A stretch of 64,000 bases of DNA, from positions 40,620 through 104,619 of the forward strand of contig JAIXTP010000037.1 in the NCBI GenBank assembly GCA_027483895.1, in the 5' to 3' direction. Positions 39,014 through 47,905 of the stretch are shown here, one piece after another. This DNA is from Hyphomicrobiales bacterium (GTDB lineage Bacteria; Pseudomonadota; Alphaproteobacteria; Rhizobiales; Beijerinckiaceae). A program made the position numbers and the translations under genes. Numbering within the stretch: the stretch's first letter is position 1; every line of letters begins with the position of its first letter. The notes beneath the pieces are model-generated. The model made no database searches, had not been told where the DNA came from, and worked only from the letters and a program-made list of their open reading frames with translations.

Positions 39014-39174
39014 TGTTCTCTTCCTTCGGTCGTTTTCCGCGGGTCGTTCCTGCGAACGAAAAGGGCGGCGATGCCGCCCGGACCCGCAGTGAATTCATGG
39101 GTCGGCGGTCTATAGGGGAGAGCGGGGCGGAACGTCAAGTCGGGAAAGACAGAACCGACGATTCTCGGTAGAAT

Positions 39175-40113
39175 ATGCGCATGCTTCGCAACGTCGTCGA
39201 TGTCCTTCCCGCGCGCCCTCCGCACGGCGCCCTCCTGCGCCGCTTCGGTGCCGTGGTCGCCGCGCTCGGCGCGGCCGTCCTGTCCGGCGGCGCCATCCAG
39301 CTCGGCGACCGCGTGCCCGGCCGCAGCTTCGATCTCGACTATCGCCTGCGTCTCGCGGGCTTCCCGATCGGCAATGCGGCGCTCAAGGGCGGCGTCGGCG
39401 GCGGCCAGTACCGGGTCGATCTCGACGCGCGGCTCACGGGGCTCGTCGGCTGGGTCACGGGGATCAGCGGAACGGGCGTCTCGCAGGGCGCCGCCTCCGG
39501 CCGCCGCGTGGTGCCGTCCGTCTATTCGGTGGATATCCCGTCGGGCGATCATCCCGTGGCGGTCCGCGTCGGCCTCATCGGCGGCAACGTCGTCAACGCC
39601 TCGCTCACCCCGCCGCTGCAGGAGCGGCCGGATCGGATACCGGTTCAGGACGCCCACAAGAAGGGCGTGGTGGATCCGATCGGCGCGCTTCTGATGCTGC
39701 ATCCGGGCGCGGGGCCGGTGCTCGACCCCGGCGCCTGCAACCGCACGCTGCCGGTGTTCGACGGCAGCGGCCGCTTCGACGTGAAGCTCAGCTACTCCGC
39801 CACCAAACCCATCAAGCTGCCGGGTTACGACGGACCCGCGATCGTCTGCTCGGCGCGTTACGTGCCCATCGCCGGGCATCGCGAGCGCCCGTCCGTCGAA
39901 TATATGCGCGAGAACCGGGACATGGAGGCGTGGCTGGTGCCGGTCGCCGGAACGCGCGCGCTCGTCCCCGTCCGCATCGCCGTGGCCACGAAGATCGGAC
40001 GTCTCGTGATCGAGGCCCGCCGCTTCGGCGCTCCCGCCCCCGGCGCGGCGGAGACGGAGCCGGAATTCGAGCCCGAGCCCGCATCCGGTCCCGATCCGGG
40101 ACGAAATCCCTGA
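39175..40113 (+). CDS. DUF3108 domain-containing exported protein
   Basis: This 312-residue protein has an N-terminal hydrophobic segment (about residues 23-42) that acts as a signal or anchor, then the DUF3108 core: FDLDYRLRLAGFPIGNAALKG and later FDGSGRFDVKLSYSATKPIKLPGY. DUF3108 proteins are envelope beta-rich proteins without a settled role. The C-terminus is an acidic Pro/Glu tail. It follows rpmB divergently, a pairing conserved in related genomes. A second ATG two codons in (39181) could be the real start. Confidence 0.85.
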   Translation: MRMLRNVVDVLPARPPHGALLRRFGAVVAALGAAVLSGGAIQLGDRVPGRSFDLDYRLRLAGFPIGNAALKGGVGGGQYRVDLDARLTGLVGWVTGISGTGVSQGAASGRRVVPSVYSVDIPSGDHPVAVRVGLIGGNVVNASLTPPLQERPDRIPVQDAHKKGVVDPIGALLMLHPGAGPVLDPGACNRTLPVFDGSGRFDVKLSYSATKPIKLPGYDGPAIVCSARYVPIAGHRERPSVEYMRENRDMEAWLVPVAGTRALVPVRIAVATKIGRLVIEARRFGAPAPGAAETEPEFEPEPASGPDPGRNP

Positions 40114-40423
40114 GATCGCCCCTCTCCGGAAGGCCGCAAGGACGCTATCCGACGCTTCCGTTCCCCTGCGAGGCCCTGCGCGGACGGGCCGGTCGCCGAT
40201 TCGGACGCGTTCCGTTCTCCGGCGGTTCGAAAGCTGAACGCGAAAGGCTCGTCCGGCCCCTCCCGGATCAAGCTTTCATTAACCCGGGCATCCCCTGAAG
40301 GCGGGGAAAAGCTGTTCTGCGGGGGTTCCGGAGCCGCGGCCGGACGCCATATACAGGTTTCGCCGGTTCCGCTGTCCGGAACGCCCGGAGACGAGGGGCA
40401 CGTCCCCGCTTCATGGTTCGCGC
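40114..40423. other. gap of 310 bases without a gene
   Basis: Between the DUF3108 and helicase genes I see no convincing coding region on either strand, no RNA gene and no clear terminator. The segment presumably carries the helicase promoter and leader. Confidence 0.6.
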
Positions 40424-43400
40424 ATGCTCCTTCCGTCCCAGCGTTCGCGCGGCGTGACGGCCGTTCTCGGTCCCACCAACACCGGCAAGACCCATTACGC
40501 GCTCGAACGGATGCTCGCGCACAAGAGCGGGCTGATCGGCCTGCCGCTGCGCCTGCTCGCGCGCGAGGTCTACGGCCGACTGGTGGAGCGCGCGGGGACG
40601 GAAGCCGTCGCGCTCGTCACGGGCGAAGAGAAGATCAAGCCGAAGAACCCGCGCTACTGGGTGGCGACGGTCGAGGCCATGCCTGGCGATCTCGACACCG
40701 ATTTCGTCGCGCTCGACGAGATCCAGCTCGCGGCCGACGACGATCGCGGCCACGTCTTCACGGATCGGCTGCTCAATCTGCGCGGCCGGCAGGAGACGCT
40801 GTTCATCGGCTCGGCGACCATGAAGCCGCTGATCGAAAAGCTGATGCCCGGCGTGCACGTCGTCTCGCGGCCGCGGCTCTCGCAGCTCGCCTTCGCCGGC
40901 GAGAAGAAGATCACCCGCCTGCCGCGGCGCACGGCCATCGTCGCCTTCTCGGCGGAAGAGGTCTATGCCGTCGCCGAACTCATCCGCCGCCAGCGCGGCG
41001 GCGCGGCCGTGGTGCTCGGCGCGCTTTCTCCGCGCACGCGGAATGCTCAGGTGGAGCTCTACCAGGCGGGCGAGGTCGAATATCTCGTCGCGACCGACGC
41101 GATCGGCATGGGCCTCAATCTCGACGTCGATCACGTCGCCTTCGCCGCGGGCCGCAAATTCGACGGCCGCCGCAACCGCCCGCTCTTCCCCGCCGAGATC
41201 GGCCAGATCGCCGGTCGTGCCGGCCGTTATCTTCGGGACGGGACCTTCGGCACGACCGGCCGCTGCGATCCTTTCGACGACGAACTGGTCGGCGCGCTGG
41301 AGAACCACGCCTTCGATCCGCTGCGTCTTCTGCGCTGGCGCAACGCCGATCTCGACATGTCGAGCATCGCCCGCCTGCTCGAAAGCCTCGACGTCTCGCC
41401 CCGCGAGCCGGAACTCGTGAAGGCCGATCCGGCGGACGACTTCATGTCGCTCGACATTCTCTCGCGCAGCGACGAGATGCGTCGCTATGCGGGCAGCCGC
41501 GAGGGCGTGGAACGGCTCTGGGGCCTCTGCCGTCTGCCGGATTACCGCAAGATCTCGCCCTCGGCCCATGCCGATCTGGTCGGCCATCTGTTCCGCCAGA
41601 TCATGACCAAACGCCGCGTCGCGACGGACTGGTTCTCCGAGCGCGTGGCGGAGGTCGACCGCACCGACGGAGACATCGCGGCCCTCTCGCAACGCATCGC
41701 CCATGTCCGAACATGGAGCTTCGTCGCCAACCGTCCCGACTGGTTGGCCGATCCTGAGCATTGGCAGGGCGTGACGCGTCGGGTAGAGGACAAGCTGTCG
41801 GATGCTCTGCACGAGCGCCTGACCCAACGTTTCGTGGATCGGCGCACCAGCGTTCTGATGCGCCGACTGAGAGAGAACGCCATGCTCGAGGCGGAAATCA
41901 CGCCGACCGGCGACGTACTCGTCGAAGGTCATCACGTCGGCCGGCTGCACGGCTTCCAGTTCGCCCCGGATCCCGAGGCGGGAGGCTCCGAAGCCAAGGC
42001 CCTGAAGGCCGCGTCTTCGAAGGCGCTCGCCGCGGAGTTCGACGCGCGCGCGAACCGCGTCGGCAATGCGGTCGACGACGCCTTCGTGCTGGGCAACGAC
42101 GGAGCGATCCGCTGGCTCGGCGAGGTGGTCGGCAAGATCATCGGCGGCGAGAAGCTTCTGGAGCCGCGCGTCCGTCTGCTGGCGGACGAACAGCTGACGG
42201 GTGCGGCCCGCGACAAGGTGCAGGATCGCCTCGACGCCTGGCTCAAGGCGCATGTCGGCAAACTGCTCGGCCCGTTGATTCAGCTCGAAAGCGCCGAGGC
42301 GCTCGACGGCATAGCGCGCGGCATCGGTTTCCGCATCGCGGAGTCGCTCGGCGTGCTCGAACGCGCCAAGGTCGCCGACGACGTGAAGGCGCTCGACCAG
42401 AACGCCCGCTCGGCGCTGCGCAATCTCGGCGTCCGTTTCGGCGCCTACAACCTCACCGTTCCCGCTTTGCTGAAGCCCGCTCCGCGCGGCCTCGCCTGCC
42501 GCCTCTGGGCGCTGCAGAACGGCGGCGACGACGTGAAGGGCATCGACGACATCATGCATCTAGCGGCCTCCGGCCGCACGTCGATCCCGGTCGACAAGGA
42601 GATCCAGAAGGACCTCTACCGGGCCGCGGGCTTCCGCGTCTGCGGCGAGCGGGCGATCCGCGTCGACATTCTCGAACGTCTGGCCGATCTCATCCGCCCG
42701 GCCATCCAGTACCGTCCCGGCACGACGCCGGGCGAACCGCCCGCGGGCGCGGCGGACGGCGACGGCTTCGTCGTGACGACCGCCATGACCTCCCTTTGCG
42801 GCTGCGCGGGCGAGGACTTCGCGGGCATTCTCCGCTCGCTCGGCTATGTCGCCGAAAAGCGCAACGGCCCGGCCATCAGCGTACCGCTCGCGGCACCCGC
42901 CGCGCCGGCCGGGACCTCCGAGCCCGCGGCCGACGCCGCGCCCGTCGAGGCCGAAGCCGCCGCGCCGGAACCCGTCGCCGAGGAACCCGCTCCCGCGACC
43001 GAGGAGCCCGTGCCCGTCGCCGAGCCGGTTCCCGCGTCCGAAGCCGATGCGGTTCTCGAAGCCTCCGTCGCCGCCTCGGCCGACACGCCGGCCGAGCCCG
43101 TCGTCACCGAAGTCTGGCGGCAGCATCGCCATCATCACGGCCGCCCGCAGAATCGCGGCGAGCGGCGCGAGGGCGCCCCGCGCCGTCACGGCCGCCCGCA
43201 GGGCGAAGCCGGACAGGAAGCCGCGCCTGCGGGCGAGCGCCGCTTCGACCGGCCGCAACGCAAGGACCGCCCCGAAGGCGATCGTCCTCGCGGCGAGCGG
43301 CCTCAGGGAGACCGTGGCCCGCGTCCCGACAAGGGGCGGCGGGACGAGCGTCGCGGCGGCCCCGGCGGCGGTCCGCGTCGCGAGCGCGAGGAGCGTGCCC

Positions 43401-43519
43401 CCCGCGGCTGGACGGACGAGCCGCGGGCGGGCGGTCGGGACAAGCAGCCCGACCCGAATTCGCCCTTCGCCAAGCTGCTCGCCCTGAAGGCCGATCTCGA
43501 AACCAAGGGCCGGAAGTAA
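40424..43519 (+). CDS. SUV3-like DExH-box RNA helicase with a long disordered tail
   Basis: This 1031-residue protein is a bacterial relative of the mitochondrial SUV3 RNA helicase. Helicase motifs are clear: motif I GPTNTGKT (residues 15-22), motif II DEIQ, motif III GSAT, and motif VI QIAGRAGR near residue 260. A central SUV3-type region follows (to about residue 810). The last ~200 residues are low-complexity: an Ala/Pro/Glu-rich part and then an Arg/Gly-rich part with repeated RGERPQGDRGPR-like units that could bind RNA. SUV3 works with RNA-decay exonucleases in mitochondria; a decay role here is inferred. The S4-domain gene follows after four bases. Confidence 0.9.
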   Translation: MLLPSQRSRGVTAVLGPTNTGKTHYALERMLAHKSGLIGLPLRLLAREVYGRLVERAGTEAVALVTGEEKIKPKNPRYWVATVEAMPGDLDTDFVALDEIQLAADDDRGHVFTDRLLNLRGRQETLFIGSATMKPLIEKLMPGVHVVSRPRLSQLAFAGEKKITRLPRRTAIVAFSAEEVYAVAELIRRQRGGAAVVLGALSPRTRNAQVELYQAGEVEYLVATDAIGMGLNLDVDHVAFAAGRKFDGRRNRPLFPAEIGQIAGRAGRYLRDGTFGTTGRCDPFDDELVGALENHAFDPLRLLRWRNADLDMSSIARLLESLDVSPREPELVKADPADDFMSLDILSRSDEMRRYAGSREGVERLWGLCRLPDYRKISPSAHADLVGHLFRQIMTKRRVATDWFSERVAEVDRTDGDIAALSQRIAHVRTWSFVANRPDWLADPEHWQGVTRRVEDKLSDALHERLTQRFVDRRTSVLMRRLRENAMLEAEITPTGDVLVEGHHVGRLHGFQFAPDPEAGGSEAKALKAASSKALAAEFDARANRVGNAVDDAFVLGNDGAIRWLGEVVGKIIGGEKLLEPRVRLLADEQLTGAARDKVQDRLDAWLKAHVGKLLGPLIQLESAEALDGIARGIGFRIAESLGVLERAKVADDVKALDQNARSALRNLGVRFGAYNLTVPALLKPAPRGLACRLWALQNGGDDVKGIDDIMHLAASGRTSIPVDKEIQKDLYRAAGFRVCGERAIRVDILERLADLIRPAIQYRPGTTPGEPPAGAADGDGFVVTTAMTSLCGCAGEDFAGILRSLGYVAEKRNGPAISVPLAAPAAPAGTSEPAADAAPVEAEAAAPEPVAEEPAPATEEPVPVAEPVPASEADAVLEASVAASADTPAEPVVTEVWRQHRHHHGRPQNRGERREGAPRRHGRPQGEAGQEAAPAGERRFDRPQRKDRPEGDRPRGERPQGDRGPRPDKGRRDERRGGPGGGPRREREERAPRGWTDEPRAGGRDKQPDPNSPFAKLLALKADLETKGRK

Positions 43520-43523
43520 GCCC

Positions 43524-43823
43524 GTGCCGCGCCGCGGGCGGGATCATCCCGAAGCGGCTCCCGCCGTCGAGCGCCAGCGCCTCGACAAATGGCTCGTCTA
43601 TGCGCGTTTCGTGAAGACGCGCAGCGTGGCGGGGGAGACGATCGCGGCGGGGCGCGTGCGCCTGAACGGCGCGCGGGTGAACAAGCCCGACAAGGAGATC
43701 GGCGCAGGAGACGTGCTGACTCTGGCTCTGCCGCACGCGACCGTGGTCGTCCGGGTGCTCGATACCGCTGAACGTCGCGGCCCCGCTTCCGAGGCTCGGG
43801 ATCTTTACGAAGAGATCGCCTGA
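43524..43823 (+). CDS. S4-domain RNA-binding protein (Hsp15/RlmL-like family)
   Basis: This 99-residue protein is essentially one S4 RNA-binding domain: RQRLDKWLVYARFVKTRSVA and then GRVRLNGARVNKPDKEI. It resembles Hsp15, which rescues stalled 50S-nascent-chain complexes. The start is a GTG at 43524, four bases past the helicase stop, so the two RNA-binding proteins are probably co-translated. The C-terminus is short and charged. Confidence 0.88.
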   Translation: MPRRGRDHPEAAPAVERQRLDKWLVYARFVKTRSVAGETIAAGRVRLNGARVNKPDKEIGAGDVLTLALPHATVVVRVLDTAERRGPASEARDLYEEIA

Positions 43824-43889
43824 TCGCTTGCGTACATCCGAGTTCGGCGGTAGCAGGGAAGCGTCCGTGCCGGAAATCCGAGGTTTGCG

Positions 43890-44228
43890 ATGACCTATGT
43901 CGTGGTCGAGAACTGCATCAAGTGCAAGTACATGGACTGCGTGGAGGTTTGTCCGGTCGACTGCTTCTACGAAGGCGAGAACATGCTCGTCATTCACCCG
44001 GACGAGTGCATCGACTGCGGCGTCTGCGAGCCCGAATGCCCGGCCGAGGCGATCAAGCCGGATACCGAACCGGGCCTCGAGAGCTGGCTCAAGCTGAACG
44101 CCGACTACGCCAAGAGCTGGCCGAACGTGACCGTGAAGCGCGACGCCATGGCGGACGCGAAGGAGCATGACGGCGAAGAGGGCAAGCTCGAAAAGTACTT
44201 TTCGCCCGAGCCCGGCCAGGGCGACTGA
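43890..44228 (+). CDS. fdxA: 7Fe ferredoxin (3Fe-4S/4Fe-4S)
   Basis: This 112-residue ferredoxin starts [17 protein letters not shown]. By alignment with Azotobacter FdI, Cys9, Cys17 and Cys50 would hold the [3Fe-4S] cluster and Cys21, Cys40, Cys43 and Cys46 the [4Fe-4S] cluster; all are present at the expected spacing. It is a low-potential electron carrier of the FdxA type, found in most alphaproteobacteria. It is followed by a 308-bp gap containing the carD promoter and leader. Confidence 0.96.
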   Translation: MTYVVVENCIKCKYMDCVEVCPVDCFYEGENMLVIHPDECIDCGVCEPECPAEAIKPDTEPGLESWLKLNADYAKSWPNVTVKRDAMADAKEHDGEEGKLEKYFSPEPGQGD

Positions 44229-44536
44229 GCAACGCGTCAGACGAATGGCGCGCGGCCGAGCCATGCGGCCGCGCATGCATTCCTTTTTGAAATTTCGAAT
44301 TTTTCTGCTATAGTCCTGCGCACAGTCAGTTCAGCGCGGCACGGCGCCCCTTCCCGATCATCCCGACGACGCCTCCGGTCCCTTCCGGAGATGGTCGGGT
44401 CGTCCCGGTCTTCGGCTTTCGCGGCCGAGGGGCAACGTCATCGACTGGAAACAGCGGGTCGGGCGATCCTCCGGATCGCCCGTGTGTTTGTGGCGGTCGC
44501 GCAGGTCGCGGCCGCAGCACGGAGAGCACGAGCAAC
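44229..44536 (+). other. carD leader region (308-base gap)
   Basis: No gene is seen. The segment holds a clear promoter (44287-44314) and then about 210 bases before the carD ATG. In this leader are a 9-bp perfect stem with a three-base loop (arms 44461-44469 and 44473-44481) and a smaller CTCCGG/CCGGAG hairpin near 44371. The length and structure suggest post-transcriptional control. Confidence 0.55.
44287..44314 (+). promoter_or_regulatory. housekeeping promoter upstream of carD
   Basis: TTGAAA (44287-44292) and TATAGT (44309-44314) are separated by 16 bases in an AT-rich island that stands out from the GC-rich surroundings. Both boxes match the sigma-70-type consensus well. Confidence 0.6.
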
Positions 44537-45124
44537 ATGACGACCACGAAGAAGACGACCCAGCGTCAGGGCTTCAAGACGGGCGAGTCCATCGTCTACC
44601 CGGCCCATGGCGTCGGCCAGATCGTCGCCATCGAAGAGCAGGAGGTCGCGGGCTTCAAGCTTGAACTGTTCGTCATCTCTTTCGAGAAGGACAAGATGAC
44701 GCTGCGCGTCCCGACCGCGAAGGCGGCTTCCGTGGGCATGCGCAAGCTGGCCGAGGAATCCCTCGTCGAACGCGCTCTCGAAACGATCGCCGGTCGCGCC
44801 CGCGTGAAGCGGACGATGTGGTCGCGTCGCGCGCAGGAATACGAAGCGAAGATCAATTCGGGCGACCTCATCGCCATCGCCGAGGTCGTGCGCGATCTGC
44901 ATCGCTCGGAGGCGCAGCCGGAACAGTCCTATTCCGAGCGTCAGCTCTATGAAGCCGCGCTGGACCGCATGGTTCGCGAAGTGGCGGCGGTCAATCGCGT
45001 CACCGAGAGCGAGGCTCAGAAGGCGATCGAGACGCAGATCCTGAAGTCGCCGAAGCGCGCCAAGGCGGCCGCGGCGCCCGAGCCGGATCAGGATCTCGAG
45101 GACGAGCAGGACGAAGCCGCCTGA
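44537..45124 (+). CDS. carD: CarD-family transcription regulator
   Basis: This 195-residue protein starts with a Lys/Thr-rich leader and then GFKTGESIVYPAHGVGQIVAIEEQEVAG, the CarD_CdnL_TRCF Tudor-like domain that binds the RNA polymerase beta subunit. A helical C-terminal domain (about 75-165) contacts promoter DNA, with the conserved MWSRRAQEYEAKINSGD. The acidic tail (EPDQDLEDEQDEAA) is typical of alphaproteobacterial CdnL. CarD/CdnL stabilises open promoter complexes, especially at rRNA promoters. It is preceded by a long leader and followed by a strong terminator. Confidence 0.95.
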   Translation: MTTTKKTTQRQGFKTGESIVYPAHGVGQIVAIEEQEVAGFKLELFVISFEKDKMTLRVPTAKAASVGMRKLAEESLVERALETIAGRARVKRTMWSRRAQEYEAKINSGDLIAIAEVVRDLHRSEAQPEQSYSERQLYEAALDRMVREVAAVNRVTESEAQKAIETQILKSPKRAKAAAAPEPDQDLEDEQDEAA

Positions 45125-45150
45125 TCGGCGGCTCTTCTCTCACCCTATCG

Positions 45151-45178
45151 AAGCCCGGCGAAAGCCGGGCTTTTTTCT
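45151..45178 (+). terminator. rho-independent terminator of carD
   Basis: A perfect 9-bp stem (arms 45151-45159 and 45164-45172) closes a GAAA tetraloop and runs into a T-tract ending in CTT. It lies 26 bases after the carD stop. Confidence 0.95.
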
Positions 45179-45279
45179 TGGCCCCAGCCGGCCGCGGCCA
45201 CGGTGCTCGGCCCCAGGCCGAAGGAAAGACTCATCTTTTCTTTACGTCCGTGATCCGGGCCGCGGGCTCATGCGTAATT

Positions 45280-45297
45280 CCTGAGATATCAGGGAGG
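45280..45297 (+). promoter_or_regulatory. small hairpin overlapping the rpoH ribosome-binding site
   Basis: The bases CCTGA (45280-45284) and TCAGG (45289-45293) can pair around a GATA loop, and the right arm overlaps the GGGAGG ribosome site (45292-45297) six bases before the ATG. Opening of this weak stem could tune translation, as expected for a heat-shock sigma factor. Confidence 0.35.
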
Positions 45298-45302
45298 CAC
45301 TC

Positions 45303-46172
45303 ATGAGCGAGATCGCAGGAGTGAGGCGCGCTTTCGTGAAGTCGGCGATGAATGCGCCGTTCCTCTCGCGCGAGGACGAGCACGCCTTGGCCGTGAAGTG
45401 GAAGGACGAGCGCGACGAGCGCTCCCTTCATGCCTTGGCCGCCGCGCATATGCGGCTGGTGATCGCGATCGCCGCGCGCTTCCGTCATTACGGCCTGCCC
45501 ATGGCCGATCTCATCCAGGAAGGCCATGTCGGTCTTCTCGAAGCCGGAGCCCGCTTCGAGCCGGAGCGCGAAGTCCGCTTCTCGACCTATGCGACCTGGT
45601 GGATCCGCGCTTCGATCCAGGACTACATCCTGCGCAACTGGTCCATCGTGCGCGGCGGCACCAGCTCCGCCCAGAAGGCGCTGTTCTTCAATCTGCGTCG
45701 TCTCCGGGCGAAGCTCGCCCATAGTGCGGCCGCCGATCCGTCGGTGGACGTCCACGGCACGATCGCCGACGCCGTCGGCGTCTCGCGCGCCGACGTGGCG
45801 CTGATGGAAGCTCGTCTCGCGGGCTCCGACATGTCGTTGAACGCTCCGCTCACCGAGAGCGACGGCAGCCCGACCGAGCGGATGGATTTCCTCGTCGATA
45901 CGGCGCCGCTGCAGGACGAGACGGTGGGCGACGCCATCGATTCCGAGCGCCGCGTCACCTGGCTCCGCTCCGCAATGACGGTTCTCTCCGAGCGCGAGCT
46001 GAACATCCTGCGTGCGCGCAGGCTGTCGGACGAGGGTGCGACGCTGGAGGCTCTCGGCGACAAGCTCGGGATCTCCAAGGAGCGCGTGCGCCAGATCGAA
46101 AGCCGCGCCATGGAGAAGCTCAAGCGCGCGCTGCTGGAACGGCATCCGGGCGGCGCTGCCGCGCTGGTCTGA
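45303..46172 (+). CDS. rpoH: RNA polymerase sigma factor RpoH
   Basis: This 289-residue group 3 sigma factor has region 2 (HMRLVIAIAARFRHYGLPMADLIQEGHVGLLEA and FSTYATWWIRASIQDYI), the RpoH box QKALFFNLRRLRAKL (about residues 124-138), which marks heat-shock sigma factors, and a region 4.2 helix-turn-helix (GATLEALGDKLGISKERVRQIE). Many Hyphomicrobiales have two RpoH proteins; the divergent sequence resembles the RpoH2 type used in oxidative and photooxidative stress, though this needs a tree to confirm. A small hairpin overlaps its ribosome site. Confidence 0.93.
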   Translation: MSEIAGVRRAFVKSAMNAPFLSREDEHALAVKWKDERDERSLHALAAAHMRLVIAIAARFRHYGLPMADLIQEGHVGLLEAGARFEPEREVRFSTYATWWIRASIQDYILRNWSIVRGGTSSAQKALFFNLRRLRAKLAHSAAADPSVDVHGTIADAVGVSRADVALMEARLAGSDMSLNAPLTESDGSPTERMDFLVDTAPLQDETVGDAIDSERRVTWLRSAMTVLSERELNILRARRLSDEGATLEALGDKLGISKERVRQIESRAMEKLKRALLERHPGGAAALV

Positions 46173-46175
46173 TCG

Positions 46176-47600
46176 TCACTCCGTCACGATCTTGTAGCGC
46201 CGTCCGGCTTCCAGGATCGGCGACGAGACGCCGTTGAGCGCCAGAAAGCGCTCCGTCGGCCGCTCCGTCGCCATCATGGTCGAGAGCACCGCGACGGTAT
46301 CGCCCGGCCGCGCTTCCACCGTTCTGATGACGAGCGGCCGCGCCCGTGCCGCTTCGTCGGGCGTGATCGGCCGGAAGCTCTTCAAGGCGGTCATGAACTG
46401 TCGATCGACCTCGGGCCCGAACCGGCGCGCGGCGAAGATGAAGCGGTAAAGCACATTGCCGTGCCGGATCGCCGCCATCCGGAAGGTCCAATCCGTCCCC
46501 GCCGCCACGGCGGTCGCGGCCGACAGTCCGTTCACCTCCAGCAGCTCGACGGAGCCGAAGCTTACGCCGTCGATCCAGCCTCCGCGGAGCGCCTCCTCCG
46601 GCGATGACGACCCCGTGAGGCTGTCGAAGCGCAGCGCCGTTCCCGCATCGGGATTCATGCCGATGACGGCAACGGGCGAATTTTCCAGAACCGTGCCCTC
46701 GGGCGCGGTGAAGGTGAAGCCGAGCACCGGATGGATGAATCTGCGGTCGCGGATCAGTCCGGCCTGCGAGTCGTCGCCGTAGATGATGCCGTCGACGGCG
46801 GCGAGCCAGCGCGCCCGGTCCTCGGCCCGGTCCCGCGGCGGCTGCGGGACGGCGCGCGCGACGGCGGACGCCCGCGCGATCCGTTCCGGCGTGGTCGGAT
46901 GGCTCGACAGGAAATTCATTCCGGGCCGCCGGCGGTCTCCGCCGGAAGGCGAGCGCAGCGCCGCGTCGCGCCCGAGCGCTTCGAGGAAGCGCACGGCGCC
47001 GAACGGATCGAAGCCCGCTTTGGCCGCCATGGCGACGCCGATCTCGTCGGCTTCCAGTTCCTGGGTCCGCGAGAAGCCCGCGATGCCGGCGCGGTTGCGC
47101 ATGGCGATGAGTTCGCCCGCCGCCGGATCCTCCAGCACTTCGGAGACCACCTGCTGCACGATCGCCGAGCGGCGTTCGAGCTCCGCGCGCTGCAGAGCAT
47201 GGCGTGCGGTGACATGCGCGATCTCGTGGGCCAGAACAGCCGCGATTTCGGACGTGTCGCCCGCAAGCGCGAGAAGGCCGCGCGTCACGAAGACGTCGCC
47301 GGAGGGCAGCGCGAAGGCGTTCGGCGCCGGCGAATTGAGGATCGTGACGCGATAGCTGCGGCCCGGCTCCTCGCTTTGGGCCACGAGGCGGGCCACGACG
47401 TCGTCGAGCATCGCACGCGCCGTCGGAGCCCGATATTCGCCGCCGAACACGGCGAGCAGACGCCCGCGTTCGCGATCGTAGCCGGTTTCGGCCCCGACGA
47501 CCCGGGGAGCGGAGGAGGGGATCAGAGGAACGGCAGCCCTATCGGACGCGCAGGCCGCCACGAGCAGCGCGCAAGCGACCGCGGCCGCACGGCGCAGCAT
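46176..47600 (-). CDS. M48-family metalloprotease lipoprotein with a LysM-like C-terminus
   Basis: This 474-residue protein has a lipoprotein signal (MLRRAAAVACALLVAAC, lipidated Cys17) and an M48 peptidase domain with the zinc motif HEIAH (about residue 124) and the third ligand Glu in ELEADEIG. It resembles BepA/LoiP-type periplasmic proteases that monitor outer-membrane proteins. The C-terminal ~50 residues (VEARPGDTVAVLSTMM through RYKIVTE) look like a LysM repeat and may bind peptidoglycan. The start at 47600 is chosen to give a compact lipoprotein signal; ATGs at 47630 and 47645 are in frame. It is convergent with rpoH, with three bases between stops. Confidence 0.88.
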   Translation of the reverse strand: MLRRAAAVACALLVAACASDRAAVPLIPSSAPRVVGAETGYDRERGRLLAVFGGEYRAPTARAMLDDVVARLVAQSEEPGRSYRVTILNSPAPNAFALPSGDVFVTRGLLALAGDTSEIAAVLAHEIAHVTARHALQRAELERRSAIVQQVVSEVLEDPAAGELIAMRNRAGIAGFSRTQELEADEIGVAMAAKAGFDPFGAVRFLEALGRDAALRSPSGGDRRRPGMNFLSSHPTTPERIARASAVARAVPQPPRDRAEDRARWLAAVDGIIYGDDSQAGLIRDRRFIHPVLGFTFTAPEGTVLENSPVAVIGMNPDAGTALRFDSLTGSSSPEEALRGGWIDGVSFGSVELLEVNGLSAATAVAAGTDWTFRMAAIRHGNVLYRFIFAARRFGPEVDRQFMTALKSFRPITPDEAARARPLVIRTVEARPGDTVAVLSTMMATERPTERFLALNGVSSPILEAGRRYKIVTE

Positions 47601-47828
47601 CTTCCGACCCTCGGCTTCGATCGCCGCCATTCCCTTCACGCGCATCGCTCCACCGGCCACAGATTGAAGAAGCCGGATGACCAATCGGTCAACAAAACCT
47701 GGAAGCGCGCTTCATGTACCCTGCCGCCCGCGCGTGCAAGAGCACCCGTTTCACGACCCCGGCGAATGCCTTCCGCCCCGCCATCCTCTGGAAGCCGTGC
47801 GGCCGTCATGCTATCCGGAACACCGTGC

Positions 47829-47905
47829 GGTCCCGTAGCTCAGCAGGATAGAGCATCAGTTTCCTAAACTGAGGGTCACAGGTTCGAATCCTGTCGGGAT
47901 CGCCA
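47829..47905 (+). tRNA. tRNA-Arg (anticodon CCU)
   Basis: A full cloverleaf is present: acceptor GGTCCCG pairs with CGGGATC (one G-U pair), D-stem GCTC/GAGC, anticodon stem TCAGT/ACTGA with loop TTCCTAA (anticodon CCT at 47863-47865), variable loop GGGTC, and T-stem ACAGG/CCTGT with loop TTCGAAT. A genomically encoded CCA follows the discriminator G. It reads AGG arginine codons, rare in this GC-rich genome. Confidence 0.96.

Noticed and set aside
39858..40271. Minus-strand frame covering the end of the DUF3108 gene and the following gap
   Set aside because: No homology, mostly antisense to DUF3108, and Arg/Ser-rich as expected for a shadow frame.
40268..42559. 763-codon minus-strand frame opposite the helicase gene
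   Set aside because: It is a shadow of the helicase; the helicase motifs I, II and VI are intact on the plus strand.
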